Source: Linum tenue (lineage: Eukaryota > Streptophyta > Magnoliopsida > Malpighiales > Linaceae). From it: a DNA stretch of 64,000 nt. Numbering within the stretch: the stretch's first letter is position 1; the number at the start of each line of letters is the position of its first letter. Below, in pieces: positions 12,300-25,326 of this stretch. The DNA lies in NCBI GenBank assembly GCA_946122785.1, contig CAMGYJ010000002.1, positions 62,521,703 through 62,585,702 of the forward strand, in the 5' to 3' direction. A program made the position numbers and the translations under genes. The notes beneath the pieces are model-generated. The model made no database searches and had not been told where the DNA came from. It saw only the letters and a list, made by a program, of their open reading frames with translations.

Positions 12300-13310
12300 G
12301 GAGTGGTAAAATGATAACCTCCATGATCCGAGATTTCGCGGTCATCCAAAAATGTCATACAGGTAACAGTCCTCCTTTAATCCTTGGAGAGGGCGAACTC
12401 TGAACCACATACTGCTGTCTCGCAAATCTGAGTTCGATTCTGAGTCATACGAATCTGCAGTAACGTTAGCCTGTAGGTTGCTTAGAGCATAGAGACACAG
12501 TTGATTTCGCGGATCTTTGGATGTCAACGTCTCTCAATTGATTCAACCCAGAAAGACCAACAAGCAATCTGTACAGAGATGCAGATCGACTGAACGTTAC
12601 ATGTTCCAAATATTGCGAATCAGCGAGGACCTCGATCATACATAACTTTGGAGCATCAGACACAAACAAGTTGGATTACTAGCTGTGATAGAGAAGGTAG
12701 TCTCTGAATTGGGGACAGGATTTGAGTCCTATTTAGTTGTCAAGCTGCTGTTCATGGGATGATAGTGCCGTGACAATTCGATATCCTTAAAGTCTGCAAC
12801 TTTCTGGACGCGAGTTAAACCCTCAGCACAAATAACCTCGAACACTTGCAATGATTTCAGCCCCAATTTGCCCCCATCAATTATCTCGAGAGCTTCCAAA
12901 GATCTCGGCCCACTATGGCGTTGGATTTCTCGAATCGTTGGGCAGTAAAACATGGGTAATTCAATTAAGTTCTCAAGCTTTTTCTAGACTTAGCAGCGAC
13001 TCCAGTTGAACATACTCTGAAATGTGAAAGCTGAACTAGGACTGCCACTAGGATTTGTGGTAATGAAGTTTGTTTTACTGTCACATATTTCAACTTGGAT
13101 AAATTCCTGCCATCCATGTGGTCAGTTGTAGGGATCTGAAGCCCATAGCCACTGCATTCAACTGTTAATTCTTCCAACCCCAAAAGTTCTGAAAATGTTT
13201 GCAATTGAAGATGAAGTGCTTAGCACCTTCAAACTAGCGGAAAGCTTAATCCACTCGCACACATCTTCCTCCCATGTTTGCGCAGTTCCTATCATTCTCA
13301 AGTCTTTTTT
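12300..13310 (-). pseudogene. LRR-domain fragment, TIR-NBS-LRR-like, broken
   Basis: Minus-strand pieces in different frames carry leucine-rich patterns: WIKLSASLKVLS, LLGLEELTVEC, NLSKLKYVTVKQ, RSLEALEII, LKSLQVFEVI, and further down APKLCMIEVL and LSGLNQLRDVDI. Frameshifts and stops separate them and no NBS or TIR domain is present. The pattern resembles C-terminal LRRs of intracellular disease-resistance proteins, which recognise pathogens. An F-box LRR gene is the main alternative. A 40S-type or kinase domain is absent. It is read as a decayed resistance-gene remnant. Confidence 0.45.
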
Positions 13311-13504
13311 TATGAAATAAGACTCGTGCCCAACCACAACCACAGAACAAGACCCCTGCAAGTACACAGTAGACCACGGTAGACAGATGAAATAAGACAC
13401 CAGTCCAACCACAGAACAAGGGCCGGCCAAAAATAAAACTTTATGCATTATAGGAATGGTTCATTGGAGAGAAGACAACCAATCTTCACCCTGTTGCATG
13501 TTTA

Positions 13505-14060
13505 ATCACCCCCCAGCAGCAGATAGCCAGTGAAAAAGCTGGAATCCAATTCTTTGGGTAACAATCTGCCAAGAACTATACTGATCCATAAAAGTACGCT
13601 TATTACATTCTTTCCACAATTCCCAGCAATAGGCAATGTAGAATACATCGATTAAACCATTCATGCCACACAGTCGATGTTGACGATGACCACCCTTCAA
13701 CCATCTCAACCAGGATCTAATCTATGTACTACTGAATGATCCCCTGCATCATGAGTAATAGAGAATTCCTTGCTATTTTGGCATAATCACAGTGGACTAG
13801 AAGAATGAAGATGAACAGCAAAATTCCCGGCTTTCATACAGAGGATGCATCTATTAGCAAGCAACCACCCACGACGTTGCAAGAATGCGCCGTAGTAAGC
13901 TTGCCATAGAAAAGCACACACCTTGAGCGGGATCTGCGAACACCAAATGGCCTTGTTGGGGAAACCCAAATTACCTGGAAACTTCGTAGAGCTTAGCCAT
14001 TTGTACATAGAGTTAACAATATTACCCCTGCTTAGGATCGCCAAATGAGTTAACAATTAA
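13505..14060 (-). pseudogene. LINE C-terminal fragment (zf-RVT region)
   Basis: Minus-strand frames give FPNKAIWCSQIPLKVCAFLW, then RRGWLLANRCILC, then ELWKECNKRTFMDQ. This is the zinc-binding zf-RVT segment typical of plant L1-like ORF2 proteins just after the reverse transcriptase. It is frameshifted and lacks RT and endonuclease. It separates two stretches with LRR-like sequence, which suggests insertion into the resistance-gene remnant. Confidence 0.65.
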
Positions 14061-14639
14061 CAGTATACCCCTGCTCAAGATTTTAAGAGATGTTAATTTC
14101 CCAATATCAGCAAGTACACCTGCTTAGGATCTCGCACGCAATATAACCTTTCTAGACCCTCAGATTTGAGTAAGTGAGGGAGCTTGGTAAGGAAATAACA
14201 CTCAGAACAGAAAGATCCAGAAGTTTCAGCATGTTTGACATGTCCATGCATAGGTTGAAAGGGGAAAACCTTGACATGACTCCAGCCTCCCCAGTCGTTT
14301 GCTACTTGGCTTGACTTGACATCCAGAAGAAATCGCCAAATTCTTCGTAGTTAGGCGATTACTAAGATTTTTCTTGTGGTGCAAAAAGCCAGATAAGATA
14401 TGGCAGAAGATTGCTGAACTCACCAGCCGGTCTAGTGACTAAGCAAGATTCCTTTGTATACAAATCACAAGAGAATAAGCTGGTAGAGTATCCAATGACC
14501 ATAAGGTACCATCCTTTGTGCGAATCATATATGAAAGTTCATCCTTCACTGAGTTGAACCACAGATGCTTTTTCAAGTGTAACGCGCAAGCAATTTCCAA
14601 GTTTATGAATGCGACTTGACTCTCTATTTTCGGCTGTGT
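14061..14639 (-). other. Possible further LRR-like remnant
   Basis: One minus-strand frame reads LPHLLKSEGLERLYC near 14150, reminiscent of an LRR. Nothing else is recognisable. The segment GTGACTAAGCAAGATTC near 14435 is shared with repeats at 16600 and 20620. Confidence 0.25.
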
Positions 14640-14770
14640 TTAGTAATTGCGTAGATGAGGACGCGCCCTGACGTCATAGATAATCGGGACTTGAAACCAG
14701 GGGAAGACAAAGTGGGTTCCTTCTGGGTAAGTATGTTCGACAATGATATCGGGCGAGTAAGAAACAGAAA
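14640..14770 (-). pseudogene. Prohibitin exon-like fragment
   Basis: The minus strand reads YPEGTHFVFPWFQVPIIYDV followed by RARPHL. This matches the conserved second-exon region of plant prohibitins, mitochondrial inner-membrane ring scaffolds (family motif YPEGTH..PWF..P.IYDVRARPH). The reading continues into RNY and a stop, without the expected following residues. No first exon with the N-terminal membrane anchor and no downstream exons were found. It is best read as a captured or relict exon. Confidence 0.7.
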
Positions 14771-17700
14771 CAAGAAGCTCCCTTGTATCTCTATTCGTGC
14801 GAGATCTGGATAGAATTGGATACCACCCATACTTCCAATATTTCAAAGGAAATAATAAATGGACAAGAGTAGCACAGAAGAATCTATATCCTGAAATCTG
14901 CAAGAAGATCCCACAAAAGAGAGATACTTATCAGAGGCAAGGTTATCCCGACTTTCAAAAACATGCTCCAATTAGATCAAGAGTTCAAGAACAAGATGGT
15001 GCTGCATATGAAATTTGAAGGTTGGAAAACATATTTGTTCTATGAAGATATTTCCTTCCTAATAAAAAAACACTCGACATCATGATCACTGACAGTTAGC
15101 ATGTGTCACTAAGACATCTTATATAATAGAGTTGCACAGAGAACTAAAAAAGAACTTCTATGTCCATCTGAATTTTCACTTAGGCTTAGTTAACATACAT
15201 ATTTCAAGAAAGCCGAGCCCAATATCAAGGGTTGGAAGTAAGACCAGGAATGACTTGAAAGCAGATGCTTCATTTCAATTATATCTGAAAAAAGCACACA
15301 AGGTGGAAAATGGAAATGCAACTAATAGGAAGAGCATGCAAGACAAAGCAATATCCATTCTAGGACACAAATCATCACTTACAAACCAACATATAATGGT
15401 AACGACTGACGAGGGACAATAATTGAATATAGGATAGACACTGTGTGAACTTTCATTCTGTGGAAAAGCAAGTTCAACAGAAAGAGCAAGGACCGAGCAA
15501 GACTCTGCGTAGTATACTTCTAACATACATTACGTTTGAAACCAGAAGAAAGACAATCTAGCAAATGCATTCAGTCTACAGCCCTTCTCAAGTACCTCTT
15601 TAGCCACATGATACCAATGAAATGAGTTCTAATCCGACGATGAAGCAAGACACTTACATCAATCAGTTGAGCCATGAGAAGATAAATTTCCTCCAAAAAA
15701 CTGATTTCTGAAAGTAAAGACTATGAACTTCCATAATAAACGAACATTACTATAACTGGATCTTCAGGACAGGAAGAACCAAATATAAGCGAACTTACAT
15801 TCTTCCTGGTTTTGAAATTGGCAAACCATCAACCAGTGAACACTAATCCCTCCTATGACACTTCTTAAGAATTTAATTCTTTGAGTTTTAATCTCTGCTA
15901 CAAGTACATTTAACCCAATCAAAATGTATGATTTGCCACTACTAAAGAACAAAGAATTCCCGCTGAAGCCTCATGGTAATGCAATAAATGATCCAATCAA
16001 GGACCTTTTATTTCCATTTAAACATTCTCATCTGTCGCATGTATTTGGAAGGCAGAAGGGTACTAGCAAGATTTTTATGTGAGATGAATGAGTAAGCAAA
16101 GGTTCCCTGAGCCTTTCTATCAATAATTTACTGCAACAAAAAATGATGTCAACATTGTAGATTCAGAGCTGGAACTCATAAAAATCTAATAGGTTATAGG
16201 AATGAAAAGTGCCATACCAAGGCAAAAAAAAATGATGTCAATCGTCCAGCTCATTCTCTACCAAAACAACTGGCAAGAGGCCCAGCTCAAGACAACAGCT
16301 ATAATTTTATCAGGGATAAATCACTGAGCGTATGAGGACCTCAAGTTAGAAAAAAGTAGTTCAAGGTTGAACTACAGTTGTGTGCCCCTAACCAATTCAA
16401 TCAGAATGTCTACACAATGTAAAGCTTTAGAAACATTTTCAACCACCATTGAGTTCCCGAGACTCATGAGGTTACAACTACCATTGCTCTATAGAGATCC
16501 ATTACATCAATCAAAAGTGACTCACAGAAAACTCATTCATTTTCATCCACCAACAATAAAAAAGAATCACTACAATTGATAATGAGGGAAGCTCAGTAAC
16601 TAAGCAAGATTCATCCTTCAACCAGAATTTTACTCAAGTCAAGCGAACCAAGGCTAAGCTGTACTCCCCTCGGACATTCCTATTCTTACTGAAGGAATTA
16701 CCGCAGCTGGAATTATTAGAAAGCAAAGGAGCAACTAGAGAAATTAATAATGACTCGTTTCTGAATTGCATCAAAGACCGGATCAATAATGAGAGAAATG
16801 CTTCACTTGACTACAGCACCGAAACACTGGTTACCAAGGGCTCTGTTATGAGCATAAATACGACGCTAGACATAGATATTAGGAGTCCAGATTCAGGAAG
16901 TGCCTCCCCGTGAAGCTATAATTAATCAACATTGTAGATTCATGGCTGGAACTCATAAAAAATTAATATGTTGGAGGAAGAAAAAGTGCCATAGGAAGGC
17001 ACCAAAACATTATGCCAAACTTCAAGCTCATTCTCCACCAAAACAGCTGACCAGGGTCAAGTCCGCATTTATCCTTTTAGCATGGAAAAATCACTAATTA
17101 TTCTCCCAAGATGCACATCTGGTTCATCCATTGTTAAATGTAGGCTATAATTCCCTGAAATGATCAGAAAAACAGTCACTCCCTTACAACACCCGTCCAG
17201 TGGAAAACTCGAGTTTCTAAAAGAAGGTAGAAGTATGAACCCTGATGTATATAATATAATGAACAGAGAACCAACTGAACTTGGAAATCTATATTAATTT
17301 ATTGCTCTATAATCAACTAATGTCCCGAAAGCCAGCTCAAGTAAGGAAAAGGAGTTCAAGGTTGATCTATAGTTGTGTGCCCCTAACCAATTCAATCAAA
17401 TGTCTACACAATTTGAAGCTGCAGAAACCTTTTCAACCATCATTGAGTACCAAGGAAACCATAGTGTTAAGGTTTTCATCATTTCAGTCTTGTTAACAAT
17501 AATAAGATGAATATAAAACGAAAGGAACACACAAACCCTAACATAAAAATCCCCTCAAGCATGACAGACATGTGACTAACCGAGCAAAGATCATGCATCA
17601 TCCATAAAAATCTCCATGTGGAAAGTAAACAGAGATGTTCTATGAATATCTTTCATTTCTAATAATAAAAAGTAAGTTGCTTGCATCATTCTCACTGACA

Positions 17701-17964
17701 CTGAGCATGCGCCACTAAGGCATCTTAGAGAGAAAGAAAATAGAATTCTTATGTCCATTTGAATTTTCACTTAGGCTTGTAATGTACTTACATGTCAACC
17801 AAGTCGGGCCCAACCATTTAAGTAGGATCACTTCTAGGACCCCTCTCAAGTTTTTCCAGGTAAGACTCCAGCAAGCAATTACCAAGTGTTGGAAGGAACA
17901 CCAGACGGCTTGAAAGAAAATGCTTCATTTCAATTATATGTGCAAAAAAACAATGTAAGGTGCA

Positions 17965-18382
17965 CACTAAGGAAACGAAACCAACAGGAAAAGCATGCAT
18001 GCCAAAGCAAGATCCCTCCCAGGATACAAATCTTTACTTACAAACTAGAAGGATGGTAACGACGGACAACAATCAAATGTTTAGGATAGAAACTGTGTGA
18101 ACTCACAATCTGTTTGGAACATGCAAGTTTAACTGAAAGAGCAAGGACAGAGCAGGACTCAAATACATCTAACCACTAAGGAAACGAAACCAACAGGAAA
18201 AGCATGCATGCCAAAGCAAGATCCCTCCCAGGATACAAATCTTTACTTACAAACTAGAAGGATGGTAACGACGGACAACAATCAAATGTTTAGGATAGAA
18301 ACTGTGTGAACTCACAATCTGTTTGGAACATGCAAGTTTAACTGAAAGAGCAAGGACAGAGCAGGACTCAAATACATCTAAC
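17965..18382. repeat. Perfect 209-bp tandem duplication
   Basis: 17965-18173 and 18174-18382 appear identical when read base by base, starting CACTAAGGAAACG and ending TACATCTAAC. This is much younger than the surrounding diverged repeats. It could also be an assembly artefact. Confidence 0.93.
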
Positions 18383-19233
18383 ATGCATTATGTTTGAAAC
18401 CATAAGGAAATCTAGCTCAATGCCCTCAGTCAACAACGCTTCCCAACTACCTCTATGGCCACAAGATATCAACACAAAGCGTTTTAATCCGTAGTTCAGA
18501 AGATAAATTCCCCCCATAAAACTTATTCTTGAAAGTAACACTTGCAACTTCCATAATAAATGAACAAAAATGCATGTTCAGGACATGTATTATTTGCTAC
18601 TATAAAGGACAATTAATTAATGTTGAAGCCTTATGGTACTACCAGCAAAGATCCAATACTATACCTTTTATTTCTAATTAAGCATCCCATCGTGTCCTAT
18701 GAATTTGAAAGGAATTAGAAAGAATTTTTTGGGAAAACATAGAACTTTCAAGTGACCATATATATACACTAACTTGCCCATTCCATTAGTGCAGATCAAG
18801 GGTTTTGAAGGCACCAAATGAAAAAGCAAGGACTGAGCAAGACTCATATACTTCTGACATGCATTATGTTTGAAACCTGAAGAAAGGAAATCTAGCTCAA
18901 TGCCCTCGGTCTACACCCCTTCCCAACTACCTCTTTGGACACGAGATATCAATGAAAAGCGTTCTACTCCTTAGATAAGGTAAATTTCCCCCAAAAAATC
19001 GATTCCTTAAAGTAGCACTAGGAACTTCCATAATAAATTAACAGAATTGCAATTGCATGCTCAGGACAAGACCAAATTTAAGCAAACTTACATTCTTCCT
19101 TGGTTTGAAATCAGAAAATTGTCAACAAGTTAACATTCAACCCTGCTATGAGCCTATGACCCTTCTTAGTGCTTCGAGTTTAATTCCTGCTAAGAGTACA
19201 TTTACCCAATCAACATGTATAATTTATCACTAC

Positions 19234-19990
19234 TAGGGATGGCAATGGGGCGGGTTTGGGGCGGGTTTGCCTAAACCATCCCCATCCCCATCTTCAAATA
19301 CCCAAACCCATACCCGCCCCATACCCATGCGGGAGAATGTTTTGCAAACCCATCCCCATACCCGTGGGTTTCGGGTACCCATGGGTAATACCCATCCCCG
19401 TACATCCAACATTATTATACCTAAAACTTACAAGAAAAGTTTTAATTATAACCATAAACAAACCTATTATATCACGAAGTCAACAAAACACGGTCATTTT
19501 CTAAATACGATTCAAAGAATATGATCTTAAAACATCCATTAATACATAATATAGACTATAATATTTTTTAAATTATTATGCTCTAACTCTTGATACATTT
19601 ACTAAGTAATAATTAACTAACATAATTTTGTTGACAAGGGGGAAAGTGAAAGAGTGGAAGGAGAATTGAGGGAAATGAATTAGGTTTTGATTAAGGTGGT
19701 TACTCAATTGCATTTCTACTATTTATTTTCTCGAGTTATCATCATCATCATTGATAGATTACAATTTAATCCACGTATTTTTTGATATGTGAAGAAATTC
19801 TCTTGGTGGGGCGGGTATGGGTATGGGTATGGGGCGGGGGAGGCTAAAACCATACCCGCCCCATACCCATCAAACCTTTTGCGGGTTTTACCCATACCCG
19901 CCCCATACCCGGTCAAAGCGGGGATTCCCCGCGTTGACTGGGTATGGGGCGGTCGGGTACCCGCGGCCATGGGTTTGATTGCCATCCCTA
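19234..19990. mobile_element. Non-autonomous hAT element (757 bp)
   Basis: TIR TAGGGATGGCAA at the left and TTGCCATCCCTA at the right, flanked by a perfect 8-bp duplication ATCACTAC (19226-19233, 19991-19998). Both subterminal regions are packed with TGGGTA/TACCCG repeats (for example near 19808 and 19885). There is no transposase. The paralogous site at 15935-15942 (GCCACTAC, then TAAAGAAC) is empty. Confidence 0.95.
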
Positions 19991-21429
19991 ATCACTACTA
20001 AGGACAATGAATTCTTGATGAAGCCTCCTGGTAATACCAGCAAAGATCCAATCCTATACCGTTCTATTTAAGCATCCTCATCGTGTCCTATGAATTTAAA
20101 AGGCACTAGCAAGACTTTTCTATAAGACAAATGAGTAGGCAGGGGTTTCCTACTAAGCCTCTTCATCAATAATATACTGCAACAAACTGAATCTCGAAGA
20201 AAGGAACCTGTATAAATTTAACCAACTCATTTCCAGGCCAATGTATAAAGAAGGCAAAAGGACAATCAGACAAGCTTTTAATTTGAGACCTCATATAATT
20301 TTGTTCATTTGTCACATAACCTTTAAGCAGACAATAATATGGTCTCCGGTTCCAAGACTTTAAAATAATAACTTCAACTGAATTGTAGTTTTTATTTCAT
20401 AATTGCAAAGGCTCTAAATGTTTGAAAACGAACCAATTACCCTTGCATTTTACTAGGGTAGTCACAAATGTGGATTGATGAGGTCAAACTACCATCAATC
20501 TAAAGTCTAAAGAGAGTAAGAGACATGCACTACAACAACCAAAAGTGACTCATAGCAACAGTATTTCTTTTGATCTTTCAACAATAGATAAGACTCCCTG
20601 CAATTAAGTACGAGAACTAATCAAGATTCATGCTTCAACCAGAATTTCCACACAGGTGAAAAGGCAACTAAGGCTAAGTTAGAGTTCCCAGACCTCATTC
20701 TGGCTGAGGGAATTACCACAACGGGAAATATTAGAAAGCAAAAGAGCAGCCTGGAGCAAGCAATAATGACTTAGTTAGGAATTGGAACAAAAACTGGATC
20801 GGGAATGAGAGAAACGCTTACGCACCAGAACACCCGTAACCAAGGGATCTGTTATGAGCATAAGTATAACACTGCACATAGATATTTGGTTTCCAAATCC
20901 GGGAAGTTCCTCTCAATGGAACTATAAATAATCGGCATTGTAGATTCATCAGGGCTGGAAACCTTAAAACCCTAATAGGTAGAAGGAGGAACAAAAAGTG
21001 CCAATGCTTTAAGTAAATAAGATAATCAACAAAAAACCGACTAAAGTTGGAACCTATGATAATTTTGAACGCTCAAATCAATCGACATCCCGATAAACAG
21101 CTCAAGTCAAAAGAAGCAGTTCAAGGTTGAACTATAGTTGTGTTTCCCTAACCAATTCAATCACAATGTCCACACAATATGAAGATGCAGAAATGCACGA
21201 TAACATCTCATCATATCTCTTGTTAACAATAATCATATGAATATAATACAACAAGAATGCACAAATCCTTTAAAAAATTCCCATCAAGCATGACAGTCAT
21301 GTGATTACAAAATCAGATAACCTAGTTTTCATATCATCTGCTTCATTTATGAGGCAACAACAAGGATAAAATATTTCCACGATCAACGAATGTTACAAAA
21401 TACACATTATGATAGCAATAATAACCCAA

Positions 21430-24020
21430 ATTCTAGGACTCCAATTTCAGACTTCTACCACTATCTTGATAGAACTTGAGATGGATCAGAGGGGCAAATG
21501 ACAACGCTCATTTCAAAGTAATGCACAAAGGGATATTCCAGTTTGATGAACCAGAACATGAAATAATGGACAGTCTTTCCGTAGTATTTTTAACCATAAA
21601 GGACAGCATTCTCTAGTATACCCATTGTAAAAATTTCAACTCCGGGACTCAGATTTAGCACTTACAGTTCTGTAATGATTGAACTTGAAGAGCAGAGGGG
21701 CAACTGATCATGATCATCTCAAAGTAAAACACAAAGAGACACAACATTTTGACGAATTGGCACCTGGCATAATGGACATTATTTTCTTAATATGTTTGTT
21801 AAAGCGTCAAAAGTTCTAGTATCATTTTCCTATTAGGAATTTAGCTTACAAGCTGTCGTTGAACTTGAGATGGTGCATAGGGGCAACATTATCTTCTCAG
21901 AGTAACACGCAAGGAGACATAGCATTCAGAGCAACAACTTCGTCTCTCAAATATAAACACAATAGCTAATATATGACTTTATCTTTAACAAGATAGAGCA
22001 TAAGGGAACCCAAAATGGATAAACAATCACGTGGAGAGACAGATGTTCTTACTCAAACATGGCCACTAATCCATGTATTTTCTCGGTCAGCATTAATGAT
22101 TCCAAAGTTTCCATCTCTGAATTTTCCATATAGGTCTCTAGTTATTGCATTCACAGAGTATGATGGAACGAAAAGGCAGCTGGAATGAATAGAGACAATC
22201 TTAATTGTAGGAAAAATGTGACATAACTTTAGACCAACTTCATTTCTCAAACATGGCCATCATTCCCTTTTACAAATGGAATCAGACCTAGGACTCCAGT
22301 TATGTGATTCGCAAAGTAGGACAGAGCAGAGGGGCAATTAGAGATTATAGGAACAACTGGATACACTTTCGGAGAATTTCCTTCATCTATCATGGCCACA
22401 TTCCACGTATTTATTTACTTGGTTTCAACTTTCAATTAATCATTCCAAAGTGTCCCTCTAGGACTCAATAATAATTTACACATAGACGAGATATTAGCAA
22501 CTATATAAGAGCAAGGAATTCTCCACTAAGCTACGAAACTATACTAGATAATGACTTCCCCACCAAGCAAAAATCACCAGCGTAGACCACCCAACTTTTT
22601 GACTAGTATGTATCTACTTCTTCATCAGGACATTCGAATGAGCAAAATATATGAAGGCATGATCGATTACCATGGATTACAGACCATAAAAGAAGACCTA
22701 CCAAGATCTCATAAGGAAGTATAACCATAATGGCAAGCAAAACCACCAGAAAAAACTTATATTCTGCTTCGGAACTTGAATCATCATGGTCACACTGTCA
22801 TGACTCATGAGTTTCTGGCATAATGATCATCTCAAAGGCACGATGGGCAACACCATTTGATAAAGCATACCCTGGCATAATGGACAGTATTTTCCTAGCA
22901 TGTTTGCCAGGTCTGTATTCTTGTCAGATCATTAAAAAGTCCCCCTCTAGTACTCCGAGTTAGGACTTCGGTTAAAAACAGATTGTCATGATTGAATTTG
23001 TGATGAAGCAGAGGGGCAACTGATTATGATAATGATCAAGAAAAGATGAATGGACAACATTTGATAAACTAAACCCAGACATAATGGATATTATTTTGAT
23101 ACAATGTTACTTAAATCATTTAAAAACTCCCTTTTAGGATTCTTACTACGACTATCAGTTAGCAAACTTCATGATCATCTCAAAGAAACACACAAAGGGA
23201 CACAACATTTAACAGCATGCCTACCCACTAGTCCATGTATGACTCGGTTGGAATCCAACACTCAAAGTTCCCTTCTAGGACTACATTTATTACTGTCCTA
23301 ACAAGATATAGAAGAAGGGCAACTAGAGTGATTAAATAATTGACTTACGATGAACCAGCATTCTTACTCTTCCCCAGTAAGTACTACTCATTTCAAAGTT
23401 CTCATCTAGGAGTATTGTAAAGGCATTTACTGAGTAAGGATGGAGTAGAAGGCAACTAGAATGAATGGAGACAATTTTAATTGTAGGAACAACGATACAT
23501 ATCTTCCTGAGCAACATTCTGACTCATTCTCAGTAAAAAAAATTTATAGAAAATTCTCAGTAAGTATTTTAATCCATTCAGAGTTACCATCTAGGACTCT
23601 GGTAGGGACAATCACTAAGTAAGGATAGTGCATAAGGCAACTGGACAGATTAGAGACAATTTTGATTGTATAAACCAACGGACACAAGTTTTGGACCAAG
23701 TTCTTTTCTCAAACATGGCCACTAATCCATGTATTTACTTGGTTTTCTCTGTTACTCCAGAGTTCCCCTCTAGGACTCCACACTTAATAGGATAGAGCAG
23801 AGGGGCAACTGGAATGATTAGAGACAATTTTGATTGTAGAAACAGCGGGACGCAACTTCCGGACCAACTTCTATTCTCAAATATGGCCATCAATCCATGT
23901 ATTTACTTGATTTTCTCTATTAACCATTCCAGAGTTCCCCTCTAGGACTCCACACTTAATAGGATAGAGCAGAGGGGCAACTGCAGTGACTAAACGATCG
24001 CATCAACTAAATCAATATGG
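21430..24020. repeat. Degenerate tandem array, unit about 170-210 bp
   Basis: A block containing CTCTAGGACTCC...GCAGAGGGGCAACTG recurs. Copies are recognisable near 21435, 21655, 22290, 23270, 23400, 23590, 23769 and 23941. The last two are close to identical over about 172 bp (CTAGGACTCCACACTTAATA in both). Older copies are strongly diverged. No open frame persists across units. Confidence 0.8.
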
Positions 24021-24959
24021 CAACAGATATCCATTTTTGGATCACCAATTACAATGGGTACACGAGGTGACCAATGATTGAATGAAACATTGCAGACATA
24101 AAATGAAGCAATTTCATAGGTGCCGCCAGATTGCAATAGAAATAGTCCAATAACCATAATCAGAAATTATAGACCAACAACAATACCGGGTATTAGTCTA
24201 CTTCAGCAAAAAGATACAAATTCACATGTTGTCTCAGCAAGTGTATAGATAGGCAAATCTAGGCACAACTCTACGAGTTTCCATCAGGATTGAAAATTTC
24301 TAGGCAACTGAGAAGGGACTTGAGGAATAATACCAGAGAAAAGATTTCTCCACCTAGCGACGAAAGGTCCATATAATAGACCATCCAACTCATGTAATAG
24401 ATCTAGCCGAGAAGCACTTGGCTGCCTTCTAATCTTCTCGTAGTAAATGCATCTCCAATACTCACAAAGTTACACCCGCAGCGGAGCGCAAAGTCAAGGC
24501 CACACCCAAACCCCAACTGGCATGATCAAACGGAAACCCCTAACCATCGATTTTGCTACTATCGAAGAAACCAACCAACAGCGAGTATACGCGAATTGCA
24601 CAACCAATTACGCACTTTCCTAGCAACTTCTGCATCAGAAGAACAAAGACGTAGCAGCAACCTCTGTAATTTGAAACCGTCAGAATTAGGGAACACGAAG
24701 CAACTAAATCAAAGATTCTGAGTCTGTTACCCACGCAATAAGAAGACTAATGCGACGATTCCCATACTGATAAACCCTTCGAAAATCTTGCAAAACCATC
24801 ATGGGACATCTGCCGCAAACGCCAACACCAATCAAGCGGAGACCCAGTCTAAGAGAGACACCACTACTCTCTACTGGCCGCAAAAAACTATCCCAATGAA
24901 AGAAACCCGCCGTCGGCCGCCATTTGTGGATTTATCTCATTTGGGAAGCGCCTCTAAAT

Positions 24960-25030
24960 AATAGGGATCTCTGCATAGACAAGAGAGGTTGTAAAAGCCA
25001 CTTCGGCTAGGCGGCTACATATATATAGAG
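24960..25030 (-). promoter_or_regulatory. Candidate minus-strand core promoter
   Basis: TATATATATG on the minus strand at about 25018-25027 is followed by C/T-rich sequence and an ATG-bearing leader around 24925. No convincing coding exon follows. If real, it would transcribe the repeat region to the left. Weak evidence. Confidence 0.25.
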
Positions 25031-25326
25031 ATGGTGAGTCGGTTATTCATGTGCCTACCCGTGTAGCGTAAGTAATACGTATACAAATTGGACGCGTTTC
25101 AACGAAATGACGTTGACCAAGTCGACCGGCGTGTGATACACGTAAATGGGTAATTGAGCAGTGAGCACTAGTTGGGCTTTTTGGATTATCAAAAAGTGGG
25201 CTTGCTTAAAAATACTTAACCCATTTCCACACACAGCTGGCAGCTCAACCCAATATTCTGTTTAGCTTCTCACTGACCCACTAGTTATGCCCCGACCAAG
25301 ATAAGATAATTCACATTATATTTAAA

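Larger units (their letters stand above)
15130..21200. repeat. Old large direct repeats (complex, about three diverged copies)
   Basis: Blocks recur in the same orientation. GTTGTG...CCCTAACCAATTCAATC occurs at 16377, 17372 and 21138. ATTGTAGATTCA occurs at 16156, 16931 and 20938. AAGCAAGGAC(T)GAGCAAGACTC is at 15484, 18349 and 18825. GAACTTCCATAATAAA is at 15727, 18545 and 19021. The order suggests a unit of about 2-3 kb amplified and rearranged more than twice. No coding exon was recognised. The stretch may be intron, non-coding RNA or decayed transposon. Confidence 0.75.

Noticed and set aside
22053..23517. Short frames in the 21-24 kb array
   Set aside because: They follow the tandem repeat, are short and not conserved between units.
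24540..24925. Minus-strand coding exon downstream of the TATA-like motif near 25.02 kb
   Set aside because: Several short frames exist but none has a recognisable domain or a matching second exon.
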